Below are positions 7,559 to 16,658 of a stretch of 64,000 nucleotides of DNA, piece after piece. The DNA comes from Agarilytica sp033852175. Its GTDB lineage: Bacteria; Pseudomonadota; Gammaproteobacteria; Pseudomonadales; Cellvibrionaceae. Within the stretch, counting starts at the first letter, position 1; each line of letters opens with the position of its first letter. Both the position numbers and the translations under genes were made by a program. A model generated the notes under the pieces. That model was not told where the DNA came from. It ran no database searches and saw only the letters and a program-made list of their open reading frames with translations. The stretch is taken from NCBI GenBank assembly GCA_033852175.1, contig JAWSUY010000037.1:33499-97498 (forward strand). The letters run 5' to 3'.

Positions 7559-8126
7559 GTCGGTTATTAATCAGGTTGCGTTTATATTGCCTTGCTTGGA
7601 GTTGATAGCTTCGTCTGCTTAGGGCAAAAAGCAGCCGCAGATGGTAGCAGGTAAAAGATTGGTTTCTAGGGCTTCACGCGTCGACAAAACGACTTAAGCG
7701 CCAACAGTTTGAAATAATGCTACATAGACGCAGTCAGATAAATTTGAGACTAAAATAAAACACTTCAGATGGCAGAGACTTATTACTCCATATTTTTCGA
7801 CTTGAGGAAATCATACGTCAACCACAGAAAGATCAAACGAAATTAGAGACAATAACACTAGGCCAGGCACCCTGCGTATTTCGCTGAACTTGATCACCCA
7901 TTTCGGTTGAATGTGATCACTTTTTCCCTGTCGTTATTTTCAGGATAATATTTTTTGAGTATTCTATTCAATGGAGGGGGGGCTTGCGGCTCCAGTTAAG
8001 CATCTTTCCAGCGCAAGCGCTCAAGTACGTATAACTTGAACATTCAAGCACGAGAGATTTACAAACCTCGTCAAGAACTCAGAACAATCATGGCGACCCA
8101 GTCTATTAGGCCGCGTTGATTAGCGA
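7559..8126. other. Gene-free interval with an IS21-type end-like segment
   Basis: No convincing coding frame. At about 7865-7965 there are two direct GAAC/GAAT-TGTGATCAC-type motifs (CTGAACTTGATCACCCATTT and GTTGAATGTGATCACTTTTT). This is the pattern I associate with the multiple terminal repeats of some IS21-family elements. No transposase is next to it, so it would be a remnant end. Near 7610-7650 there is a further degenerate CGTCTGCTTAGGGC repeat. Confidence 0.35.
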
Positions 8127-9221
8127 TCAGCCCAGCATTCCAGGAAAGAATATTTGCTTAGTTTTCTTGGCTTTATACAAGGCCGCCATAATTTTCAGAA
8201 ACTCGGCAGGCCTTTTTTCTAACATGCTAAGCCGATCCACATATTCTTCTACCATCGGTTCAATGAGGAAGTAAAGCATATCGCAACCATGTAATTTATA
8301 TCTCAAAATATTCCAGATCGGCCCACATGAATACTGAAGCTTTCGGCTCGACTTAGCGGCTATAGCAAGCATCCCCTGCGCCTCTAACAACGCCATTAGG
8401 GCTTTGGCCAAACCGCCCGTTGCTGGCTTTAGCTGCTTTCTCAAACCAACCAAGTCACGCCGAATAGAATACGCGTCACGTCTGTTCTGCATTAGGATTT
8501 TTTTAGTCACTTTAGTCGCTATTGCAGAGGCTATTATTGGTGTGAGTTTTTTCCCTATAGATTTTCCAGCCTGTCTTTTTGCCGGGTTTTCGATATACGA
8601 CAGCGCTGTTTTTATATTATCCATCGATGCCATATTCACAACGCCATATCGAATGGCTTTAAAAAGATCGTTTCGGTCAAACCCACCCTCAAAAATAATC
8701 GCGCCATCTGAGAGCATGTCCCGAATTACCCATTCAGGAATCACCGACATATATTCATTAATGATCACTGTTATAGACTGCATTATTGGATTTTCCATAA
8801 CATCCAAATCGAAATCTAACATTTTCGAAAATACGGTTGAAGCTAGATCGATAACCGCCATATTTTCCGCGCCGACAGTCGAAAATGCCTCGCTGCCTTT
8901 GACATACAGCCCCTCAGCGGTTCGTTCAATACCCGCCTCCATTTTTTCTATTTTTTTGACTGTATTTTTATGAATTCCATCAGCAATACCCGTCAAAAAA
9001 GGAGCCTTTTCCCCCATGGAATTTCGAATATCTCGCCACTGAGCGGGCTTTCGAAGTAAGCGATATGAGGGTCCGTGACACCCGAATGAACACTTGTCAA
9101 ATTTCTTTTGTAGTGTTGCTCCACGGTCAAAAAAACTGATATTTGAGAAGCTTTGAGAATCAACCCCTCTCAAAAATCGCTTTGCTCCCAACTCACTAAT
9201 TAACTCTGCATCATATGCCAT
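8127..9221 (-). CDS. Uncharacterised protein, possible membrane-acting effector
   Basis: 364 residues, not recognised. The N-terminus has two Cys close together (FDKCSFGCHG) but no signal peptide. The middle contains a Gly-Lys-rich helix with an apolar face (GKSIGKKLTPIIASAIATKV, about residues 220-240), which resembles membrane-active segments of some bacterial toxins. The C-terminal third is helical. ATG at 9221, with AAAGGATG upstream. Two lipoprotein genes precede it in the same direction (43 and about 670 bp away), a pattern seen with secreted effectors and periplasmic immunity proteins. That role is inference only; no secretion-system gene is visible. Confidence 0.65.
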   Translation of the reverse strand: MAYDAELISELGAKRFLRGVDSQSFSNISFFDRGATLQKKFDKCSFGCHGPSYRLLRKPAQWRDIRNSMGEKAPFLTGIADGIHKNTVKKIEKMEAGIERTAEGLYVKGSEAFSTVGAENMAVIDLASTVFSKMLDFDLDVMENPIMQSITVIINEYMSVIPEWVIRDMLSDGAIIFEGGFDRNDLFKAIRYGVVNMASMDNIKTALSYIENPAKRQAGKSIGKKLTPIIASAIATKVTKKILMQNRRDAYSIRRDLVGLRKQLKPATGGLAKALMALLEAQGMLAIAAKSSRKLQYSCGPIWNILRYKLHGCDMLYFLIEPMVEEYVDRLSMLEKRPAEFLKIMAALYKAKKTKQIFFPGMLG

Positions 9222-9263
9222 AATTCACTTCATCCTTTTATTTTAGTGTACAAATAGCCTTTT

Positions 9264-9809
9264 CTAATTTGTTATTTCAATACTACCAAGTATTAACCTG
9301 ACATCTTTTTCTGAAACATCGCCATCCAAACCGTCGACGAAAAACACAACGAAACTCTTGGTGTTTTTTTGTTCCACATCAAACCCCAACACTTGAGTCG
9401 ACCGCCCACCAAGCATATCGGTTTTCACCTCAACTTTGAGGCCAGTGTAATCACCATAACGAACCTTAGAACGTTCCATTGATGTGGTGTTTCCGTACCT
9501 TACTTCTGAGAGTGTTTTCCTCATCAGCTTATCTAAGTAAACATCAATATTCAGGTCTTTTATAAAGTCTCGTTCATCTAATTCAAAAGTGTATAGACCG
9601 ACAAACGAGTTCTCTGCTATTTGTAGCCATATTTCTCTATCAGCTACCTGACTTAAACTATTATCGCTCTGAAGCTCCCAGCCAGCGGGGTAACTCACCT
9701 CTAGGCCCTGTTCCTTGTAGCTTGTTACTGTATTCGACTTCTCTGATCCACATGAAATAAGCAAGCAGGAGAAAAGTACAAGATAAAATAATGTTATAGC
9801 TTTGTTCAT
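9264..9809 (-). CDS. DcrB/PsbP-like lipoprotein A
   Basis: 181 residues. The signal peptide ends in a lipobox L-I-S-C20, so it should be a lipid-anchored periplasmic protein. The mature part starts SYKEQGLEVSYPAGWELQ, the typical first strands of DcrB/PsbP-type (DUF1795) domains, and runs to the end without other domains. The next upstream gene (9890-10429) encodes a similar lipoprotein, and the two are probably a diverged tandem duplication. The downstream 364-residue protein starts 43 bp further on. Ligand unknown; an immunity role is a possibility suggested by the order of genes. Confidence 0.75.
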   Translation of the reverse strand: MNKAITLFYLVLFSCLLISCGSEKSNTVTSYKEQGLEVSYPAGWELQSDNSLSQVADREIWLQIAENSFVGLYTFELDERDFIKDLNIDVYLDKLMRKTLSEVRYGNTTSMERSKVRYGDYTGLKVEVKTDMLGGRSTQVLGFDVEQKNTKSFVVFFVDGLDGDVSEKDVRLILGSIEITN

Positions 9810-9889
9810 TCAAAACGCTCCAAAATAAGCCATATCAATAAACATCTATTCATCTTTATGGCAGTTTCCGTTAACACTCAACAGTTCGT

Positions 9890-10429
9890 TTAATCCAATT
9901 GTATGCTTGAATAAATTCTTTCAATATCACCCATTAATTTTTGATGATCGGCCTTGTTAGAAAACAAGGTTAAATCGACCGTACTCATTGGACCATCATA
10001 TCGATGATGCTCAATAACAAATCGATAAGGATTCGGCTTTTCAAAGAAAATATCCCAGCGCAACGCTTCTGATCCTCCAGCACTTCTGACGCTCTTTTCG
10101 ATCTGCATAGACTCCCTTTCTTCGTCGATTGAAATTGCCATTTCAAGAAACCGCTCCACCACTTCTGACTGAGACGGCACTTCAACGCCGTCGATTTTCT
10201 TATAAAAATCTATATATAGCACCGCATCCAGGTGCGTCTCCACCATGGTTTCTACAAAATCATTATTCTCGGAAGTTGACCCCAGAACTACCCAGCTAGA
10301 CGGCAGGCTAACGTCAAACCCATCAGTAGCGTAGACAACGTAGCGTTTATACTCAGCCACATCACAGCTAGACAAGAGAAAACAAAGGATAATTAACAAC
10401 CCTGTTTTTCGCACAAAAAATCCATTCAT
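9890..10429 (-). CDS. DcrB/PsbP-like lipoprotein B
   Basis: 179 residues. The signal peptide ends in L-S-S-C23 (MNGFFVRKTGLLIILCFLLS then SC). After it comes YVVYATDGFDVSLPSSW, which aligns by eye with YKEQGLEVSYPAGW of the next lipoprotein, and both end in a short helix after RLILGSIE or DIERIYSSIQLD. I therefore call them paralogues. ATG at 10429; TAA precedes an 80-bp gap to the next gene. Periplasmic and membrane-tethered; specific function unknown. Confidence 0.75.
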   Translation of the reverse strand: MNGFFVRKTGLLIILCFLLSSCDVAEYKRYVVYATDGFDVSLPSSWVVLGSTSENNDFVETMVETHLDAVLYIDFYKKIDGVEVPSQSEVVERFLEMAISIDEERESMQIEKSVRSAGGSEALRWDIFFEKPNPYRFVIEHHRYDGPMSTVDLTLFSNKADHQKLMGDIERIYSSIQLD

Positions 10430-10530
10430 TTAACAATTAGCTCCTTATAATCTGTCAACTGTACTTACTAATGACACAAACGGGCGTTTTTGGAAAGAGA
10501 TCCTAATAACATCACTTCACCAACACTTCA

Positions 10531-11652
10531 CTAAGGCTCTAGCCCTGCGTCACGTAATTTTTTTAGTAAGCGATCTTTTTCATCGCGCTCAGTCTGCTCC
10601 CGTAACAAGGCACTATCCCTTTCCTCTTCTGCCACCCTAATCACAGCCAGCTGTTCCTGAATAACCGCCTGCGGCAACTTCTCCGTTTTAATTTTTTCCA
10701 AATTCAAAAGCTCACCCGGCTGTTTGTAGCTTTTTGAGTAATTTTGATCAGGGATAAAACCATCAATCACATTCAAACATTCGGCCAGCACCCAGGCTTG
10801 AAACTCACTCACGCGCTCGATTAAGTAATCCAGTACAACGGGGTCAACTTTATAATCCCGCTTATAACGCGAATCCACGTAGGCGGCGTTTAGAAATTCA
10901 AAACGCTCAACGTCTTCTTCAGCAGCTAAGGGGAAGATAGTTTTCACATGAACATTAATAGTGGCCACGCGTTCACGCAGGTCATCTAATTTATGACTTC
11001 GCGGCTGATACAGGGTGAACACCAATAAGTAGGTGTAGAACAAGCGCTCGGTTAATTGGTGCAAGCTGCACATGGCAGAAGCATGGTCATCCAGATTGTA
11101 ATGGAGCGCGAGTGTAATTTTAGAGGCGTCTGCTGATTGGTAAACGCTCTCTAAGTAATCGATGGAAAGCGCCCTGCGCTCTTCTATTGATAATTCAACG
11201 GGGTCGGGAAGCTTATGGTCTTCGCCATAAAGAACGATACCTTCCCTGATCACGTCGAGGAAAAAATAGTCGCTGCGCTTGAGCCCGTCCGTCACTCGGT
11301 TTACAGACTCTTTAATGATGTGAATACTGGCGGTAATACCGGGGTTTTGTTTTATGTTGCGACTAAGCTGCCGCCATTTTTTGTCTTTATCGATGGTGAA
11401 CTTGCCGCCCACGATGACCAGAATATCCACATCGGAATGGTATTCTGATAAGACTCCGGTTTTAGGGTCGACGCGGCGATCATTTATAGCGTCACCACGG
11501 GCATAACTACCAAAGAGCCACACCATAACGAGATGTTTTTTGATGCTCTGGTGAACAAGGTCGACCAATATGCTCAGCTGAGCTTGAATAGGCTCGGGAA
11601 CATGGTCTAACGAGGTGTTGTAAGGCTGAATAGACGATTCTTTTGACGACAT
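10531..11652 (-). CDS. Nucleotidyltransferase-HEPN fusion protein
   Basis: 373 residues. The first domain has the DNA polymerase beta-type nucleotidyltransferase signature: WLFGSYARGDA at 45-55 and HSDVDILVIV with D74 and D76 as metal ligands. The insert between them (NDRRVDPKTGVLSEY) is longer than in MntA. Residues about 165-300 form a helical HEPN-like domain with LHQLTERLFYTYLLVFTLY and QPRSHKLDDLRE. I do not see the RX4-6H RNase motif of HepT toxins. The last 50 residues are a charged coiled coil (EEERDSALLREQTERDEKD). In HepT/MntA modules these two activities are separate proteins; here they are joined. It could be an antitoxin-like modifier or a stand-alone enzyme. Confidence 0.8.
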   Translation of the reverse strand: MSSKESSIQPYNTSLDHVPEPIQAQLSILVDLVHQSIKKHLVMVWLFGSYARGDAINDRRVDPKTGVLSEYHSDVDILVIVGGKFTIDKDKKWRQLSRNIKQNPGITASIHIIKESVNRVTDGLKRSDYFFLDVIREGIVLYGEDHKLPDPVELSIEERRALSIDYLESVYQSADASKITLALHYNLDDHASAMCSLHQLTERLFYTYLLVFTLYQPRSHKLDDLRERVATINVHVKTIFPLAAEEDVERFEFLNAAYVDSRYKRDYKVDPVVLDYLIERVSEFQAWVLAECLNVIDGFIPDQNYSKSYKQPGELLNLEKIKTEKLPQAVIQEQLAVIRVAEEERDSALLREQTERDEKDRLLKKLRDAGLEP

Positions 11653-11962
11653 AAAGAGTGTATTGCCCTTGGCTGGAAGACTTAAGCCTATTAATCACTG
11701 CGAGAGCATAAGAGGCGCCTTTATAAATGTCCATATTTAATCTTGTATGATTGCCGCAGCTCCTCATAAACGTTAGAAATCATCCAATTTGAGCCCATAC
11801 ACCCAACTAATACCAATATCAGCCCATCACTCGACTGGCCATAAGATTGCTATTGTTTGATCGATATAATCTGGAATGACGCTCATAATAAGCTAAACAA
11901 CCATGCTTACATTTTGGATCAAGTTGCTCCTGTAGCCAAAAAATTTAGAGAAAGGTTTTAAC
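11653..11962. other. Divergent intergenic region, nothing decisive
   Basis: This lies between the nucleotidyltransferase-HEPN gene (minus) and the small plus-strand gene at 11963. A TATAAT at 11865-11870 could be a -10 box for the latter, but I see no matching -35 box at normal spacing. No hairpin or further gene seen. Confidence 0.4.
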
Positions 11963-12205
11963 ATGATTGAACAACCCGGAGATCAATGGCAAGCAGGACC
12001 CCCTCGAAAAGCAGGATGGTATATCGTCGCCGTTCTCTATGATAACGGCATGGGATATGAGGCGTGTGATTACTGGGATACAGAGCAAGGCTGGACAAAT
12101 CACACCTCTGATACACCCGGAGAAAAAATCATAGGCTACATTCCTTTGCGTAAAGTGCTTAATGCGGCAAACATTGAGTTCCCAGAGAACTTGGTGGAAA
12201 AGTAA
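11963..12205 (+). CDS. 80-residue hypothetical protein
   Basis: The only convincing plus-strand gene in the first 20 kb. ATG at 11963, with GAAAGG upstream. The sequence (PPRKAGWYIVAVLYDNGMGY, then DYWDTEQGWTNH and IIGYIPLRKV) has the strand-turn-strand look of DUF551-like small proteins, which carry a W-x-P/W-x-P-L motif at each end, and it may be a distant relative of the DUF551 protein at 20264. Soluble, without signal peptide. Function unknown. Confidence 0.7.
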   Translation: MIEQPGDQWQAGPPRKAGWYIVAVLYDNGMGYEACDYWDTEQGWTNHTSDTPGEKIIGYIPLRKVLNAANIEFPENLVEK

Positions 12206-12258
12206 CTTTTTACCAGAGCCCCATAATCGGCTTCAGGCACAAAATAGACTGGGCCATT

Positions 12259-12277
12259 AAAAAAGACTTCACAAGTC
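12259..12277 (-). terminator. Possible weak intrinsic terminator after the WD40-like gene
   Basis: On the minus strand GACTTGTGAAGTC (5-bp stem, 3-base loop) is followed by six T. It lies about 77 bases past the stop of the 12354-13736 gene. The stem is short. Confidence 0.4.
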
Positions 12278-12353
12278 GCCTATCGCGGAGTTTTTTAAAG
12301 TACTCAGGCTACCCATCACTTTGGTTAACAAGCCCGATTTAAAAATTACGGCC

Positions 12354-13736
12354 CTACCACTGTAAAGGCTCGGCCTCATTCTTCCAGAAAACCCACCGAC
12401 GTACCTCAGAGTTATTTCCTGTCCCTATTTCATAGGGCTCTCTTTCAACATTGTCCAATTCTATTACAGATAGATATCCGGCATGGGTCGAGCAAATCAA
12501 GCTCTTACCATCGGCAGAAATATCCATGTCGCCAATACTTGACCCAATAAAGTGCTGCCAATGTTCTTTGCCGTCCTTGCCAAAAGCGATCACATAGCCG
12601 CCAGCATTCCCGACAATAAATTCATCGTCTCGCGAAACTCCTGCATACACACGAGAACCATCCTCAAGTATTTGTACTTTCTCATGCTCGTCATAAGGTT
12701 CAGTTTTGAACTCGGGGAAGTGTTTCGTTTCAACACCAATTGTCATTCCATTGTAGAAATGGCATGAGTTGACAGCGACCATGTCACCATCATGACTAAA
12801 CAATGCATAGTGAGGATACTCGCTCATATTACCTATATCAGCAGCGAGATTTAATTCTTCGTCGAAGACCAAGTGCGAACCATCTTGCGATCCTACAGCT
12901 ATATATTTACCGCAAGGAGATACAGACCCATGTTCCATGGATAGACCTAACGATAACTCGTCTTCTGGGCATTCTTCTTGCAGCCAATTAAAATGATCGC
13001 TAATTTGTTCTTCTGTAGGTAAAAGGCGAGTCGAACCAGTGTTAGATAAGACGAATATACCCTCTGAACTTATAAATAGAACCTTATCACCTTTCGGAAA
13101 TGGAATGATTTTAGTCGGGTCGGATATTTCATCACCCTCCGGCAAATTAAACTCTCTTGGCACTCCTTCATTCTTTCGCGGGTATCTGAAATTTCCGACC
13201 GCCTTCCCCATCCATCCTTCGGTTACTGTTATTCCATCAATTGACGTAAAAGCAAAATATTTTTTATCGTAGCTTTTACCAAAATAGCTTACATCATCTA
13301 ACTTTCTGATGGCACTATTTCTAATTTCAACAACATAACCGTCCTCATAGCATGAGCCAATTCTCGCCACAATTGTGCCATCTTCCAATAGGGAAATTTC
13401 CGGTATGCTTTGACCATTTTCACCCAAAATAGAATAAAATGGGCTGTGCGCTAAAGGCCAATCCTTACGAAACCCCTCCACCTCACCGTCGAGATTTGCT
13501 GCCCTAAGAGCATCTAAAAAACGAGGTACGAGTTTATCTCTACCATTATCCTTTGGCTCTTTTCCAGCATTTTCCCACCCTTTATTTTTCCCATTTTCCA
13601 CATAGGCATTTACGGATCTTGCGTATTCAATGGTTTTTTTCTTCCATTCACATTGAATATTCTTTCTGCTTTTAAATATACTAATCATCTTATTTTCATC
13701 CTGATAAACCGATTTACAGACAAGGCTTTCAATCAC
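12354..13736 (-). CDS. WD40-like beta-propeller protein
   Basis: 460 codons from a GTG at 13736; an in-frame ATG at residue 17 (13688, with AGGATG upstream) is a good alternative start. The N-terminal 85 residues are charged and helical. From about residue 100 there are repeated propeller blades with phrases such as GSVSPCGKYIAVGSQDGSHL, ALFSHDGDMVAVNS, DEFIVGNAGGYVIAF and MDISADGKSLICSTHAGYLS, ending in RRWVFWKN. No signal peptide, so cytoplasmic. Such propellers usually bind protein partners. It sits between other interaction-repeat proteins (Sel1, VIT/VWA) on the same strand; no shared operon is proven, as gaps exceed 150 bp. Confidence 0.75.
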   Translation of the reverse strand: MIESLVCKSVYQDENKMISIFKSRKNIQCEWKKKTIEYARSVNAYVENGKNKGWENAGKEPKDNGRDKLVPRFLDALRAANLDGEVEGFRKDWPLAHSPFYSILGENGQSIPEISLLEDGTIVARIGSCYEDGYVVEIRNSAIRKLDDVSYFGKSYDKKYFAFTSIDGITVTEGWMGKAVGNFRYPRKNEGVPREFNLPEGDEISDPTKIIPFPKGDKVLFISSEGIFVLSNTGSTRLLPTEEQISDHFNWLQEECPEDELSLGLSMEHGSVSPCGKYIAVGSQDGSHLVFDEELNLAADIGNMSEYPHYALFSHDGDMVAVNSCHFYNGMTIGVETKHFPEFKTEPYDEHEKVQILEDGSRVYAGVSRDDEFIVGNAGGYVIAFGKDGKEHWQHFIGSSIGDMDISADGKSLICSTHAGYLSVIELDNVEREPYEIGTGNNSEVRRWVFWKNEAEPLQW

Positions 13737-13942
13737 TTTATCAGCTTGCCTGCTGTATCTATAATTACCGCTGTCTTTTGCACATATCCATGGAAAACAA
13801 TTAAATTATCGCCTGCCTGAAACAGGTGCGCCCCGCGCCATTTTCCAGCACACTTGCAAAGCCTTCTGAGATAGGAGAACGCAGAATTTCAATATGCGAA
13901 TGTAATGCAGTTTATATTTTAGCGCCGCAGTATCTTTCATCT

Positions 13943-16171
13943 CTACTCCCTCCAGCATTTTTCCTTGGCGTAAAATTCAAGTCTTGTCATAAACTCGGCT
14001 CGCTCCCGGTCATCGATAGAGTCGGGAAGGAGCTTATAGGCCTGTTTTTGTACTTTTACCGCTAATGCGAAATTCCCTGTCTCGGCATGTGCTGCGGCCA
14101 AGGTATCCAGCCGAAACGCTTTATTTCCATGCTTCCTGATGGCTTGCTTAATAAATTTTATCGATAGCTCGCCATCTCTTACTTTGCCTGTTCTCGAAGT
14201 GGCAAGCATCCATGCTAAATTGTTCTTTTGATTCAATACGCCATTTTCATATGCGGCAAGGTACGCGTCTTTCGCTTTCATATGATTTTTTGAAACCCCA
14301 GCACCTATTCTGTATAAATTTCCGAGATTATTATATGCGGCAAAGATTCCGCCCTGAATAGCTTTATTGAAGTGAAAAACCGATTTTTTTCCACTTTGTG
14401 GAACGATCAAACCATGTTTATAGATCTCACCTAGACAAATGTGGGCTTCTGTATCACCATATCGAATCGCTTTTTCAAACCAAGTGACAGCATGTTCTTT
14501 CTTAAGACCAGCAACTTCTTCTAGATGCAGGCGACCGTAGAGGCGATAGAAATGTCCGTCCAAATAGTCTGTTTCTTTCTCGACCGATAACGCCCAATAT
14601 TTCCTTGCTGTGGCCACACTTTTCTTAACTCCTTCACCTAGCGCATATCTGACTGCCAAATTGTAATAAGCGGCCATACTTCCTAGCTCAGCAGCTTGTC
14701 GAAAAAGGGATAGTGCGGTTTCCGAGCTCTTATCAACAACCTTTCCCTCGCTGTACCACGCCGCCAAATTGTTTAAAGATGTATCATCTTTAAACTCCGC
14801 GCCTTTCTCATACCACTCCTTTGCCTTCTTTAGGCTCTTTTTACATCCTCGCCCACTCTCGTAAAGCCAGCCTAACCCTCCCATTGATTTGGCGTGACCG
14901 CTCAAGGCAGAAATTTTATAGTACTCATACGCTTTGAGGTAACTCTGCTCACAGCCGAAGCCATGAAAGCTCATCCAGGCAATTGCATGATGAGCACGAC
15001 TGTCATCGTTATTCAGGCCTTTAGTAAACCATTTTAACGCTGTGCTATATGACTTTTTAACGCCGACTCCTTCCTTATACAACCAGCCGATCGCGGAATA
15101 TGAGTTGGAGATACCTTGCTTTAACGCTCGCTGGTAAAACTCCAAAGATTTTTTCTCGTCTCTGCCGGACCACGCGCGATTTTTGTGTAGCGAGGCCAAT
15201 GAAAAGCTTGCACCTCCAGCACCGAGATCTGAAGCTCTAGCAAGCCAATGTTCAGCGCTTTTAAAATTTTTATTGGTTCCTTTTCCGTCTCTATAACGTC
15301 TTCCAACTACCATCTGCGAGTTGGGATCACCTAATTTAGCCGCTTGTTTATACCACTTGAATGACAAGACATCAGACTGATCCAGCTCTTCACCATATTC
15401 GAACTTGTCTGCAACGTCAGTGATTAGGTCTGTGTTATTTCCGGTGAATATTTTGTCAAGGTACTCTTGGCTCTTGTTCTTGTTCTTATTTTTACGAATA
15501 CCTTTCCCGGTAGAATATGAAACTGCGAGACCTAATAAGGCTTCCTGCTTGCCAAGTATATAAGCCTTTTTTAAGTAATCTAGCGAGTGCTTATCGGACT
15601 GTTCAACACCATCTCCCCAACGGTAAGAATAAGCCAGCTCCATCATCAAGTCCGGGTCATTGGAATTCTGTATTTTATTAGTCCAAAAATCGGCTTTCTC
15701 TGAGTTATATCCGGCGCTATCCAGATTACCGACGATCCTTAACAAACTCATATAAATCGATTTCTCGTCAGAGTTTGCAGCCAATTCGAACCATTTAGCC
15801 GCTTCAAGCTCAGACTCTTCGACCCCTTCGCCATAGTAGTACTTCCAACCAATGGCCATTTGCGATTCTACGTTGCCTAATTCAGCTGCTTGCAAATGAT
15901 AGTTAAATGCTAGCTTATTAGAGCGTACCGACTCCCTGCCTCCTTCGTAGAGAAAGGCTAAACCCTGCATCCCCTCAATAGAGCCTTCTGCAATGGATTT
16001 TTTATACCACTTAATTGCATCTTTTCTGCTCCTCTCGACACCATTTACAGTCTCATAGGCTTGTGCGACCGCGATAAAGCTCGAGCCGGTTTTGTTTGTA
16101 TTTGCAGATTCGATTAATTTGTTGATTTTCACTCTAGATCCCATTTCCCAAGCCATAACAAGGGTCGTCAT
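13943..16171 (-). CDS. Sel1-repeat protein
   Basis: 742 residues, almost all Sel1-like repeats of about 36 residues. The pattern (A-x-W/Y-Y/F-x-x-A-A-x-x-G-x-x-x-A-x-x-x-L-A/G-x-x-Y-x-x-G-x-G-V) recurs about 17 times, for example MQGLAFLYEGGR, AMGWKYYYGEGVEES and HHAIAWMSFHGFGCEQS. The last 80 residues end in TPR-like helices. No signal peptide is seen and the first residues (MTTLVMAWEMGSRVK) are ambiguous: ATG at 16171 lacks a clear ribosome site, so residue 9 may be the true start. These solenoids act as scaffolds for signalling or effector complexes. Specific role unknown. Confidence 0.85.
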   Translation of the reverse strand: MTTLVMAWEMGSRVKINKLIESANTNKTGSSFIAVAQAYETVNGVERSRKDAIKWYKKSIAEGSIEGMQGLAFLYEGGRESVRSNKLAFNYHLQAAELGNVESQMAIGWKYYYGEGVEESELEAAKWFELAANSDEKSIYMSLLRIVGNLDSAGYNSEKADFWTNKIQNSNDPDLMMELAYSYRWGDGVEQSDKHSLDYLKKAYILGKQEALLGLAVSYSTGKGIRKNKNKNKSQEYLDKIFTGNNTDLITDVADKFEYGEELDQSDVLSFKWYKQAAKLGDPNSQMVVGRRYRDGKGTNKNFKSAEHWLARASDLGAGGASFSLASLHKNRAWSGRDEKKSLEFYQRALKQGISNSYSAIGWLYKEGVGVKKSYSTALKWFTKGLNNDDSRAHHAIAWMSFHGFGCEQSYLKAYEYYKISALSGHAKSMGGLGWLYESGRGCKKSLKKAKEWYEKGAEFKDDTSLNNLAAWYSEGKVVDKSSETALSLFRQAAELGSMAAYYNLAVRYALGEGVKKSVATARKYWALSVEKETDYLDGHFYRLYGRLHLEEVAGLKKEHAVTWFEKAIRYGDTEAHICLGEIYKHGLIVPQSGKKSVFHFNKAIQGGIFAAYNNLGNLYRIGAGVSKNHMKAKDAYLAAYENGVLNQKNNLAWMLATSRTGKVRDGELSIKFIKQAIRKHGNKAFRLDTLAAAHAETGNFALAVKVQKQAYKLLPDSIDDRERAEFMTRLEFYAKEKCWRE

Positions 16172-16303
16172 TATCGTCTATTAAAAATAGCTCTCTTTGA
16201 CACAGTCACAATCCGCCCCCTGCAACTTATTTATCCCCGAAATATTTTCCGTTTTATTCGCTACAGCCCTTCAACTCTCGTCGCAGTAGCGACAGCATCT
16301 ATT

Positions 16304-16481
16304 CTAATTAATCCAATGCGCAAGCAACTGAGCAACTAGCAATAATGCGACCAGAGGAAGCACCCAGCGAGAAATTTTACTGACCTCTTCGTCTTTCATT
16401 GGTTTGGCGAATCGTTCCGCCAAAGGTACTACAATTATCAAGACGAGAAAGAGGACACCTAATATTGAGAGTACAACCATT
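16304..16481 (-). pseudogene. Frameshifted small two-helix membrane protein
   Basis: A perfect AGGAGG site precedes ATG at 16481. The frame opens MVVLSILGVLFLV and then hits CTTTGATAAT near 16435-16442, after which it becomes nonsense and stops after about 34 residues. Dropping one T restores LIIVVPLAERFAKPMKDEEV followed by SKISRWVLPLVALLLVAQLL and AHWIN, ending at TAG (16304-16306). The restored product would be 58 residues with two transmembrane helices and a short polar loop. The intact-looking second half shows this is a real gene with a one-base change, either mutation or a sequencing error. Family not recognised. Confidence 0.7.
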
Positions 16482-16658
16482 TATGGAGCCTCCTACACAT
16501 GATCGTTTCCTTTATGATTCCTTTACTATTATGTTGGCCCTTGCCAGCCAACATAATCGGCCATAACACGCCTAACGAGCGCAGATATATTTTCATCTTC
16601 TAATTTTTCTCTATCACAATGGCCAAAATCGGAGTTAGAAAGGAACCCTCCATATTTG

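Noticed and set aside
7559..8126. Complete IS21 element
   Set aside because: Only an end-like repeat pair is visible; no istA, istB or second end in place.
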